Positions 1-5,234 of a DNA stretch of 6,528 nucleotides are shown here, in pieces; position 1 is the first letter of the stretch; every line of letters starts with the position of its first letter. Source of the DNA: Sphingomonas sp. (GTDB lineage: Bacteria; Pseudomonadota; Alphaproteobacteria; Sphingomonadales; Sphingomonadaceae); the NCBI GenBank assembly GCA_013822915.1, contig PNLG01000257.1:1-6528 (forward strand). The letters run 5' to 3'. Below the pieces are notes generated by a model. That model ran no database searches, was not told the DNA's origin, and saw only the letters and a list, made by a program, of their open reading frames with translations. The position numbers and the translations under genes were made by a program.

Positions 1-1
1 T

Positions 2-28
2 CCAAAGCAGGCGACCACCAAAGCAGGC
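2..28. repeat. Two 11-bp direct repeats, CCAAAGCAGGC
   Basis: CCAAAGCAGGC occurs at 2-12 and again at 18-28, a 16-base period. An inverted copy of the core (GCCTGC) is at 46-51. Relative to the leftward candidate promoter, the direct copies straddle the presumed start point and the inverted copy sits between -35 and -10. This arrangement suits a repressor operator or 5' leader structure, but only one edge of the region is visible, so the repeats could instead belong to a gene cut off by the window. Confidence 0.4.
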
Positions 29-57
29 CGCATAGGTAAAGTTGTGCCTGCTGTCAA
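29..57 (-). promoter_or_regulatory. Candidate sigma70 promoter reading out of the left edge
   Basis: On the minus strand a perfect TTGACA -35 box (52-57) is followed, after exactly 17 bases, by a TATGCG -10-like box (29-34; three of six consensus bases). Transcription would start near position 22 and leave the window to the left, so the driven gene is not visible. The spacer carries GCAGGC, the inverse of the GCCTGC that begins the repeats just downstream. It lies only about 27 bases past the stop of the PGPGW gene, so it would give the next minus-strand gene its own promoter. The -35 and spacing are convincing; the -10 is weak. Confidence 0.45.
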
Positions 58-83
58 TTCTCGGATCGGCTCAACCTGCGTCA

Positions 84-404
84 TCACGTCAGCGGGGGAC
101 AATTGGTGGGAGGCGTGGTCGCTGGTGCCTTTGCCAGCGCGCGCCGCCGCCGGGCACTCCCACGGCGCAGCCCGATATCGGCATAATAGCCCAGCCGCGG
201 CCAGCGCCGCTTGGCGCGCACGAACACGCGCTTTGCCCGGTCCGAATTGCGCAGCATCAGCGCCAGCCCGGCCGCGAACACCGGAATCCCGCCGGGGCCG
301 GGAATTACTCCGACCAGCGGCGCAATCAGCACCAGCAACAGGCCCAGCCCGGTCAGGGCGATGCGGCGCGCGGGATTGCGCCGGGCGGGTCGAGGGGGCT
401 TCAC
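84..404 (-). CDS. Small PGPGW-type membrane protein
   Basis: A 106-residue protein of unknown function resembling the putative transmembrane PGPGW family. A basic N-terminus (residues 1-14) is followed by one long or two short hydrophobic segments (about 15-33 and 38-51), separated by the family-like turn I-P-G-P-G-G at about 34-39; the final Trp of the family motif is Gly here. The C-terminal half is strongly basic (RAKRRWPR, then R-R-R-R at 85-88) and probably cytoplasmic. I place the start at a GTG (402-404), giving MKPPRPARRNP; the reading frame stays open to a TTG at 464, which would add 20 residues that look unlike a protein start. It diverges from comM. No specific role can be assigned. 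The gene call is fairly secure, the start less so. Confidence 0.65.
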   Translation of the reverse strand: MKPPRPARRNPARRIALTGLGLLLVLIAPLVGVIPGPGGIPVFAAGLALMLRNSDRAKRVFVRAKRRWPRLGYYADIGLRRGSARRRRALAKAPATTPPTNCPPLT

Positions 405-499
405 TCGCGCTATATGGGGCGCGTGTATTGGCCCCGCAAGACAGATCGGCGCCGCTTCCCTCAATCAGCGAAGCCGCTATGACCGATGGTGTTTTCGCC

Positions 500-515
500 A
501 AAGGGGGCTGTTTTG
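500..515 (+). promoter_or_regulatory. Ribosome binding site deciding a TTG start for comM
   Basis: AAAGGGGG at 500-507 is a strong Shine-Dalgarno-like element placed five bases before TTG at 513-515. The in-frame ATG at 486 lies upstream of this element and has no comparable site. The TTG start gives MVAIISTVAYLGLEA, which matches the usual beginning of alphaproteobacterial ComM/YifB proteins. Confidence 0.7.
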
Positions 516-2021
516 GTCGCGATCATATCGACAGTGGCGTATCTGGGGCTGGAGGCGCGCAGTGTTGAGGTGCAGGTGCAGCTTGCCCCTGGCGTCCCAG
601 CGTTCAACGTCGTCGGGCTGGCCGACAAGGCAGTCGCCGAAAGCCGCGAGCGGGTGCGCGCCGCGATTGCCGCCATGGGGCTCGCGCTCCCGCCCAAACG
701 GATCACGGTAAACTTGTCGCCCGCCGATTTGCCGAAAGAGGGGTCGCACTATGACCTTCCCATTGCGCTCGGCGTGCTCGCGGCGATGGGGGTGGTCGAT
801 GCGGAGGTGGTGGCCGATTATGTCGTGGTCGGCGAATTGGGGCTCGACGCGCGGATTGCGCCGTCGCCCGGCGTGCTGCTCGCCGCGCTGCATGCGTCCG
901 AACATGACAAGGCGCTGATCTGCCCCGCCGCGCAAGGATCGGAGGCCGCCTGGGCGGGGAGCATCGGCGTGGTGGCGGCGCCCGATCTGCTCAGCCTTAT
1001 CAATCATTTGAAGGGGCATGGCCTGCTCGCCACGCCGCAGCCGGGGGAGGCTGATCCGCCCGGCCACGGCCCCGATCTGCGCCAGGTGCGCGGACAGGAA
1101 ACCGCCAAGCGTGCGCTCGAAATTGCAGCGGCGGGCGGGCATAACCTGTTGATGGTCGGGCCGCCGGGGGCGGGCAAGTCGCTGCTCGCGTCGTGCCTGC
1201 CCGGCATTCTGCCGCCGCTCGATTCGGCCGAAGCACTCGAAGTGTCGATGGTTGCGAGCGTCGCCGGCGTCCTGCAACAGGGGCGGTTGACCCGCACCCG
1301 GCCATTTCGCAGCCCGCACCACTCCGCCTCGATGGCGGCGCTGACCGGCGGCGGGCTGAAGGTGAAGCCGGGCGAGGTCAGCCTTGCGCATCTCGGCGTG
1401 CTGTTTCTCGACGAACTACCCGAATTCCAGCGGGCGGTGCTCGATTCGCTGCGCCAGCCGCTTGAGACGGGGACGGTCAGCGTCGCGCGGGCGAACGCGC
1501 ATGTCACTTTCCCGGCGCGGGTGCAGTTGGTGGCGGCGATGAATCCGTGCCGATGCGGGCATCTGGGCGATGCAGCACTTGCCTGTTCGCGCGCGCCACG
1601 GTGCGCGGCGGATTATCAGGCAAAAGTCTCCGGCCCGCTGCTCGACCGGATTGACCTGCATGTCGATGTGCAGGCGGTGAGTGCCGCCGACCTGATGCTG
1701 CCCCCGCGCGCCGAGGGGTCGGCCGATGTTGCCGCGCGGGTGGCGGCGGCGCGCGGGGTTCAGCGGGCGCGCTATGCGGGGCACGGCGCGCGCACCAATG
1801 CCGAGGCGGACGGGCCGCTGCTCGACGATCACGCGACGCCGGATGAGGCGGGGCGCAAGCTGCTGGCGCAGGCAGCCGAGGCGATGCGGCTGTCGGCGCG
1901 CGGCTATACCCGCATCCTGCGGGTTGCCCGCACGATTGCCGATTTGAGCGGCAGCGCGGGGGTGGGGCGGCTCCACATCGCCGAGGCGTTGAGTTACCGG
2001 CGACAGGCCCCGCGTGCGTGA
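513..2021 (+). CDS. comM: ComM/YifB family Mg-chelatase-like AAA+ ATPase
   Basis: A 502-residue cytoplasmic ATPase of the YifB/ComM family, near the family's usual length of about 500. In Vibrio cholerae ComM is a hexameric helicase that promotes branch migration during integration of transformed DNA; the same role is inferred here. The N-terminal ChlI/Lon-protease-like domain (about 10-140) has the signature NVVGLADKAVAESRERVRAA and LSPADLPKEGSHYDLPIA. The Mg-chelatase AAA+ core follows, with Walker A GPPGAGKS at 216-223, Walker B VLFLDE at 296-301, a sensor-1 region AMNPCRCG around N344, and SGPLLDRIDLHVDV with its conserved arginine. The C-terminal Mg-chelatase domain has LSARGYTRILRVARTIADL. 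The TTG start is preferred over ATG 486 because of ribosome binding site position and family alignment. All key ATPase motifs are intact. It stands alone on its strand, divergent from the PGPGW gene and 45 bases before a tRNA. It does not by itself show the organism is transformable, since the family is widespread in bacteria not known to be competent. Confidence 0.95.
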   Translation: MVAIISTVAYLGLEARSVEVQVQLAPGVPAFNVVGLADKAVAESRERVRAAIAAMGLALPPKRITVNLSPADLPKEGSHYDLPIALGVLAAMGVVDAEVVADYVVVGELGLDARIAPSPGVLLAALHASEHDKALICPAAQGSEAAWAGSIGVVAAPDLLSLINHLKGHGLLATPQPGEADPPGHGPDLRQVRGQETAKRALEIAAAGGHNLLMVGPPGAGKSLLASCLPGILPPLDSAEALEVSMVASVAGVLQQGRLTRTRPFRSPHHSASMAALTGGGLKVKPGEVSLAHLGVLFLDELPEFQRAVLDSLRQPLETGTVSVARANAHVTFPARVQLVAAMNPCRCGHLGDAALACSRAPRCAADYQAKVSGPLLDRIDLHVDVQAVSAADLMLPPRAEGSADVAARVAAARGVQRARYAGHGARTNAEADGPLLDDHATPDEAGRKLLAQAAEAMRLSARGYTRILRVARTIADLSGSAGVGRLHIAEALSYRRQAPRA

Positions 2022-2066
2022 TGCGTCTTGCCCGGCGCGCGCGGCTCGGCTAGCGAATGCCGAATC

Positions 2067-2151
2067 GCGGGCGTGGTGGAATTGGTAGACGCGCCGGACT
2101 CAAAATCCGGTTCCGAGAGGAGTGTGGGTTCGATTCCCACCGCCCGCACCA
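2067..2151 (+). tRNA. tRNA-Leu (anticodon CAA)
   Basis: An 85-base tRNA with encoded CCA. The acceptor stem pairs GCGGGCG (2067-2073) with CGCCCGC (2141-2147), with discriminator A2148 and CCA at 2149-2151. The anticodon stem pairs CCGGA (2094-2098) with TCCGG (2106-2110) around the loop CTCAAAA, giving anticodon CAA (2101-2103), which reads UUG codons. The variable region (2111-2123) is long and can form a short TCC/GGA stem, as expected for a class II leucine tRNA. The T arm is GTGGG-TTCGATT-CCCAC (2124-2140). The discriminator A and long variable arm both support leucine. All stems are intact. Confidence 0.97.
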
Positions 2152-2155
2152 CTGA

Positions 2156-2190
2156 TAGAGTCTGTTTCCACGCAAGTGGCCCAAACTCTA
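2156..2190. terminator. Weak shared hairpin between converging tRNA and kinase genes
   Basis: TAGAGT (2156-2161) pairs with ACTCTA (2185-2190), and an inner CCAC/GTGG pair closes a GCAA loop (2168-2179), with mismatches between the two stems. It lies between the end of the tRNA and the end of the histidine kinase, and its right arm includes the kinase TAG stop (2188-2190). Its position suits a two-way terminator, but it has no T-tract on either strand and the stem is interrupted, so it may be only a processing structure or chance. Confidence 0.3.
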
Positions 2191-3552
2191 GCCCCGTCGC
2201 GGCAGCGTGATCGTCGCATCAAGCCCGCCGCCCGTGCGGTTCGCCAGGCTGATATCGCCGCCCGCCTCGCGCACGATCGCGCGCGCCAGCGCCAGTCCGA
2301 GCCCGGCGCCGCCAGTATCGCGGTTGCGTGACGTCTCCAACCGGGTGAAGGCGTCGAACACCGCGTCAAGCTGGTCGGGGGGAATGCCCGGTCCCTGATC
2401 GGCGACCACGATCGAAACCGAGTCCTTTGCAATCACCAGCCGCACATCGGCGCGGCCGCCATATTTCACGGCATTTTCGATCAGATTGCGCACCGCCCGC
2501 CGCATCAGCGAGGGCCGCACCGACAGCGTCACCCGGTCCCCGTCTGCAAAACTCACCGGGCTGCCGATAGCGACAAAGTCATCGACCACCGCATCGACAA
2601 GGGCGGCCATATCCACCGCCGTCATTGGCTCGCTTGGCCGCCCCAGCCGCGCGAGCGAGAGGATATCGTCGAGCGTGCGGTTCATTTCCGCAATCGTGTC
2701 GGCCATGCGCGCGCGATCTTCCTCATCATCGACCGATTCGATCCGCACCCGCAGCGCGGCAAGCGGCGTGCGCAGGTCATGGCCGATCGCGCCGAGCATC
2801 CGATCCTTTTCCTCCAGCATCGCCGACACGCGCAACCGGAGCTGATTGAACGCGGCAATCACGGCGCGCACATCCGGGGGGCCGCGCTCGTCGAGGGGCG
2901 GGGCGGCGTCGCCGGGGCGGAAACGGCGCGCGGCTACCGTCAACGCTTGCAACGGCTCCGAAATGCGCCGCGCTGCCCACAACATCGGCAACAGCACGAT
3001 GACATAGAGCACGATGGTCTGACCGATCAGTGTCACGATCAGCGCGCGGTCGGAGCGGGGGAGCGGCAAGCGCTGCACCAACCAGCCACCGCCCGCACCG
3101 CGCTCTACCGCCAGCACCAATTCGGTGCCGACGCGCCGCAGCCTGGCCGCCTGACGTGGGCTCATGAGCCGCAGCCGGGGATCATCGGGGGCTATGGCTT
3201 CGGTTGCGGACGTGATCGCGCCCGCCCCAATGCCAAGCTCGGTCAGCTCGCGACGCAGCGCCGCCTCGACATCGCTGCGCCGGGTCGGCTGTGCGCCGAT
3301 GGGATCACCCGCCCGCAATTGCACGCGCCCGCGCAGGATGATTGGCTGGCGAAAGCGCCCGGTCGCGATCCGGTCCTCGGCATCGGCGATGCGCGCGGCG
3401 GCGGGGCCGACAATCGCCTGCAACCGGGTTTGGCGACGCGCCTCGAAAATCGCGGCAAAGTTGATCGCCTGCGCCACGAACAGCGCGAGCGCGACCAGCA
3501 TTGCCAATTGCCCGGAAAGGCTGCGCGGCCACACCCGCAGGGTCGCCATCAT
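2188..3552 (-). CDS. EnvZ-like membrane sensor histidine kinase
   Basis: A 454-residue inner-membrane histidine kinase expected to phosphorylate the response regulator encoded just upstream. Domains in order: transmembrane helix 1 (about 15-35), a periplasmic sensor region of about 130 residues (36-169), transmembrane helix 2 (about 170-193), HAMP (about 194-246), the dimerisation/phosphoacceptor helix with H-box GHDLRTPLAALR (phosphorylated H258), and the ATPase domain with N-box NLIENAVKYG (356-365), G1 DQGPGIP (385-391), an F-box-like VFDAFTRLE and G2 GGAGLGL (414-420). All catalytic motifs are intact. The frame is open to 3708, but the first 52 residues of that longer version overlap the regulator and look like out-of-frame sequence, so I start at the ATG-ATG pair (3547-3552), four bases after the regulator's TGA. 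That spacing implies co-transcription and probably coupled translation. The periplasmic region has no motif I recognise, so the signal is unknown. Confidence 0.93.
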   Translation of the reverse strand: MMATLRVWPRSLSGQLAMLVALALFVAQAINFAAIFEARRQTRLQAIVGPAAARIADAEDRIATGRFRQPIILRGRVQLRAGDPIGAQPTRRSDVEAALRRELTELGIGAGAITSATEAIAPDDPRLRLMSPRQAARLRRVGTELVLAVERGAGGGWLVQRLPLPRSDRALIVTLIGQTIVLYVIVLLPMLWAARRISEPLQALTVAARRFRPGDAAPPLDERGPPDVRAVIAAFNQLRLRVSAMLEEKDRMLGAIGHDLRTPLAALRVRIESVDDEEDRARMADTIAEMNRTLDDILSLARLGRPSEPMTAVDMAALVDAVVDDFVAIGSPVSFADGDRVTLSVRPSLMRRAVRNLIENAVKYGGRADVRLVIAKDSVSIVVADQGPGIPPDQLDAVFDAFTRLETSRNRDTGGAGLGLALARAIVREAGGDISLANRTGGGLDATITLPRRG

Positions 3553-3556
3553 CCGA

Positions 3557-4276
3557 TCACAGGCGGGTGACGTCGGCGGCGAGCGTATAGCCACCGCCCC
3601 ACACAGTCTTGATGATCTCGGGCGTCTTGGAATCCGCCTCGATCTTGCGGCGCAACCGGCTGACCTGATTGTCGATCGCGCGGTCGAATGCGGCGGCTTC
3701 GCGGCCATGGGTGAGGTCGAGCAACTGGTCGCGGGTCAACACCTGGCGCGGGCGTTTTACCAGCGTTAGCAAAAGATTATACTCACCTGTTGACAGGGGG
3801 ACTGATACGCCGTCGCGACCCACCAGCGCGCGCTCGCCCGTTTTTAGTACCCAGCTGGCAAAGCCATAGGCATGCGCATCAGGCGGGTTGATCCGTGCGC
3901 CGCCGGTGGCGAGACGGCGCAGAACAACGCGCACGCGGGTGGCCAACTCACGCGGCGAAAACGGCTTTACGACATAATCATCGGCGCCCATTTCAAGGCC
4001 GACGATCCGGTCGGTCTCCTCACTGCGCGCGGTGAGCAGGATGACGGGCAGCTCGCTGGTCGCGCGGATGTGGCGGGTCAGGCTGAGCCCGTCTTCACCC
4101 GGCATCATGATGTCGAGGATCGCCAGGTCGATCGCATAGGCCGACAGCCGGGTGCGCGCGGCCTGTGCATCGCCCGCTTGACTCACGCGAAAGCCCTGTT
4201 TCGTCAGAAACTGGGCGAGCGGCTCGCGGATCGAGCGTTCGTCATCGACCAGCAGCAAATGGGGCACAGTCTTCAT
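3557..4276 (-). CDS. OmpR-family response regulator
   Basis: A 239-residue DNA-binding regulator, normal length for the OmpR/PhoB family. The receiver domain (about 5-120) has the acidic pair D11-D12, phosphoacceptor D55 in LAILDIMMPGEDG, the switch threonine T82 and K104 in DDYVVKPFSPREL. The winged-helix DNA-binding domain (about 135-236) has LSTGEYNLLLTLVKRPRQVLTRDQLL, the recognition-helix region DRAIDNQVSRLRRKIE and the terminal IIKTVWGGGYTL. It is transcribed ahead of its probable partner kinase with a four-base gap. The start is uncertain: ATG 4276 gives MKTVPHLLLVDDE; an in-frame ATG at 4291 would add MLNAP. Neither has a recognisable Shine-Dalgarno sequence, which is notable. Upstream lie two RNA hairpins and the EF-hand gene on the same strand, so expression may depend on read-through from there. 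The precise regulon cannot be named from sequence alone. Confidence 0.93.
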   Translation of the reverse strand: MKTVPHLLLVDDERSIREPLAQFLTKQGFRVSQAGDAQAARTRLSAYAIDLAILDIMMPGEDGLSLTRHIRATSELPVILLTARSEETDRIVGLEMGADDYVVKPFSPRELATRVRVVLRRLATGGARINPPDAHAYGFASWVLKTGERALVGRDGVSVPLSTGEYNLLLTLVKRPRQVLTRDQLLDLTHGREAAAFDRAIDNQVSRLRRKIEADSKTPEIIKTVWGGGYTLAADVTRL

Positions 4277-4317
4277 GGGCGCATTTAGCATGGGATCAGC
4301 CGTTGGTTGAAGAGAGC

Positions 4318-4352
4318 GCCGGGCGGACAGGGAGGGGAGGTGTCCGCCCGGC
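4318..4352 (-). terminator. Perfect 12-bp GC-rich hairpin with CCTCCCCTCCC loop
   Basis: GCCGGGCGGACA (4318-4329) is perfectly complementary to TGTCCGCCCGGC (4341-4352), leaving an 11-base loop. In RNA from the minus strand the loop reads CCUCCCCUCCC, and the sequence after the stem is GCTCTCTTCAACC, pyrimidine-rich but not a real U-tract. It lies 42 bases past the EF-hand stop and 41 bases before the regulator's start. The simplest reading is a partial terminator for the EF-hand gene. It could also be an attenuator or processing signal controlling read-through into the two-component genes, or the end of a small RNA. Confidence 0.55.
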
Positions 4353-4353
4353 A

Positions 4354-4376
4354 ACCGGAAGCGGGGTCGCTCCGGT
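4354..4376 (-). other. Second hairpin directly before the 12-bp hairpin
   Basis: ACCGG (4354-4358) pairs with CCGGT (4372-4376), and AGCG (4360-4363) with CGCT (4368-4371), with one bulged base (A4359 on the plus strand) and a four-base loop. On the minus-strand transcript it comes first, 18 bases after the EF-hand stop and one base before the 12-bp hairpin. The two together form a compact structured 3' untranslated region. No known RNA family is recognised. Confidence 0.45.
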
Positions 4377-4394
4377 ATCTGGGTGTTCGGCGCA

Positions 4395-5111
4395 CTATTG
4401 TGGCTGGTTTTCCGCTTCGCTCGGATTCGGGCGCAACCCGCCATAGCGGCCACGCAGCCGATCCATCTCTGCCTTGTCGATGACGCCGTCACTGTTGGCG
4501 TCAAGGCGGCCAAAGGGTGTGGTGTATTCAGCGCGGCTGATCTTGCCATCACCGTCGCGGTCGAGTCGTGCCAGCCGCGCGCCGCCGACACCACTCGCCG
4601 GGCCACCCGCTGAGCCGCCCGTCGGGAGCACAGCGCGCTCGGTCTGATCGACAAAGCCGTCCTTGTTGGTATCGAGTCGGTCAAAGGGCGCTGTGAACTC
4701 CGCACTGGTCAGCTTGCCGTCGCCATTCGTATCGAGCCGTGCCAGCATTGCGCCGCGACCGCCCGCGCCATCCGGGGTGCCGCCCGCGCTCGCTTGTGCA
4801 TGAGGCGGGGGGACCAGCCCTGGCGCTGCGCCGGGGCCAAAATACCCGGCGCCCGGCGGATGCGGATGGCCAGCGCGTCGCCGGTCGTGCGCGGCGCGGC
4901 GCTCCTCGCGCGACAGCAGCCCGCCCTTGTTGGTATCCATCGCGTCAAAGCGCTTGGCCGCATCGGTCAGGAATTCGGCGCGCGTGCGCATTTCCGGCTT
5001 CGGCTTTGCCGCAGTGGCGGAGGCGGTTTGAGCCGACGGCGCTGGTTCCGCGCAGGCAGCACTTCCCATCAGCGCGCTCGTCAGCGCAGCGGCGGCGATC
5101 CATTTCTTCAT
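4395..5111 (-). CDS. Exported EF-hand calcium-binding protein
   Basis: A 238-residue secreted or periplasmic protein. Residues 1-21 form a signal peptide (MKKW, hydrophobic core, then ACA before EP), most likely cut by signal peptidase I; Cys20 lacks a proper lipobox. Four good EF-hand loops follow: D127-E138 (DTNGDGKLTSAE), D147-E158 (DTNKDGFVDQTE), D184-E195 (DRDGDGKISRAE) and D204-E215 (DANSDGVIDKAE). They form two pairs with 20-residue spacing, and the second pair looks like a copy of the first. A fifth loop at D59-E70 has Gly at position 5 and is probably degenerate. Pro/Gly/Ala-rich linkers lie at about 81-120 and 161-178. Calcium binding is therefore likely, but no catalytic domain is present and the function is unknown; buffering or sensing calcium in the periplasm is an inference. 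The start at ATG 5111 has AAAGGA seven bases upstream; the frame's extension to 5219 is rejected. It precedes the two-component pair on the same strand. Confidence 0.9.
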   Translation of the reverse strand: MKKWIAAAALTSALMGSAACAEPAPSAQTASATAAKPKPEMRTRAEFLTDAAKRFDAMDTNKGGLLSREERRAAHDRRRAGHPHPPGAGYFGPGAAPGLVPPPHAQASAGGTPDGAGGRGAMLARLDTNGDGKLTSAEFTAPFDRLDTNKDGFVDQTERAVLPTGGSAGGPASGVGGARLARLDRDGDGKISRAEYTTPFGRLDANSDGVIDKAEMDRLRGRYGGLRPNPSEAENQPQ

Positions 5112-5124
5112 CCAATAGTCCTTT
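5112..5124 (-). promoter_or_regulatory. Ribosome binding site of the EF-hand gene
   Basis: AAAGGA on the minus strand (5119-5124) lies seven bases before ATG 5111. It fixes the start directly ahead of the signal peptide MKKWIAAAAL and rules out the longer upstream reading to 5219. Confidence 0.8.
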
Positions 5125-5161
5125 GCGTGTGCGTTGCTTCGCCCTGTTGCGCTCTTTTTCT

Positions 5162-5175
5162 GCGACAATTGTCGC
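5162..5175. promoter_or_regulatory. 14-bp perfect palindrome GCGACAATTGTCGC
   Basis: GCGACAATTGTCGC is a perfect inverted repeat in the upstream region of the EF-hand gene, 51 bases before its start codon. Each arm is GCGACA, the same hexamer that is repeated further upstream at 5202-5217. It is probably a regulator-binding site near or over the core promoter. The nearest -35-like box (CTGACA on the minus strand, 5183-5188) has no good -10 partner, so the promoter itself is not defined. Confidence 0.5.
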
Positions 5176-5201
5176 GTGGCTTTGTCAGCAGCCGCGCAAT
5201 T

Positions 5202-5217
5202 TGTCGCAAACTGTCGC
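5202..5217 (-). promoter_or_regulatory. Direct repeats of GCGACA at 10-bp spacing, OmpR-type operator
   Basis: On the minus strand TGCGACA occurs twice with a period of exactly 10 bp (GCGACA at 5212-5217 and 5202-5207), and a further TGCG follows in the same phase. Another copy lies in the palindrome, 32 bp (about three helical turns) further on. OmpR/PhoB-family regulators typically bind head-to-tail repeats with 10-11 bp periodicity, so this is a good candidate site for the regulator encoded downstream in the same block. It sits about 90-106 bases before the EF-hand start codon, a normal activator position. Confidence 0.5.
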
Positions 5218-5234
5218 ACCGTCGGCGGGCGGGT

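Larger units (their letters stand above)
4300..4394 (-). ncRNA. Possible 3'-UTR small RNA with anti-Shine-Dalgarno loop
   Basis: The minus-strand RNA after the EF-hand stop contains two consecutive stem-loops, the second exposing CCUCCCCUCCC. Alphaproteobacterial 'cuckoo'-type (alpha-r14) small RNAs are known for GC-rich hairpins with CCUCC-rich loops that resemble the 16S rRNA anti-Shine-Dalgarno sequence. The resemblance here is in loop content and placement only; I see no separate promoter or good terminator U-tract. If real, the RNA would probably be released from the EF-hand mRNA. The ends given are approximate. Confidence 0.25.

Noticed and set aside
465..490. Possible comM promoter with TATGAC (478-483) as -10
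   Set aside because: The TATGAC box fits four of six bases, but the element 17 bases upstream (CTTCCC) is a poor -35, so it is not strong enough to list.
44..568. Plus-strand frames at 42-482 and 44-568
   Set aside because: They run antisense to the PGPGW gene and into the comM start in the wrong frame, with low-complexity Ala/Arg/Pro-rich translations.
477..1391. Long minus-strand open frame opposite comM (304 codons), and a similar one at 1416-1976
   Set aside because: Both are antisense to a well-conserved gene, have arginine/proline/glycine-rich low-complexity translations and match no family; they are typical shadows in GC-rich DNA.
2067..2190. tRNA-Leu as an integration site for a mobile element
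   Set aside because: There is no duplicated tRNA 3' end, integrase or composition shift in the window; an ordinary housekeeping kinase follows.
2779..3570. Plus-strand open frame of 263 codons opposite the histidine kinase, and one at 3872-4288 opposite the regulator
   Set aside because: Kinase and regulator motifs are complete on the other strand; these translations have no domain-like pattern and no ribosome binding site.
3553..3708. 52-residue N-terminal extension of the histidine kinase
   Set aside because: It overlaps the conserved winged-helix end of the regulator and reads as out-of-frame sequence; the ATG pair at 3552 directly before the first membrane helix is the natural start.
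4292..4705. Long N-terminal extension of the response regulator frame
   Set aside because: It runs through the hairpins and antiphase through the EF-hand gene on the same strand; the receiver domain begins immediately after ATG 4276.
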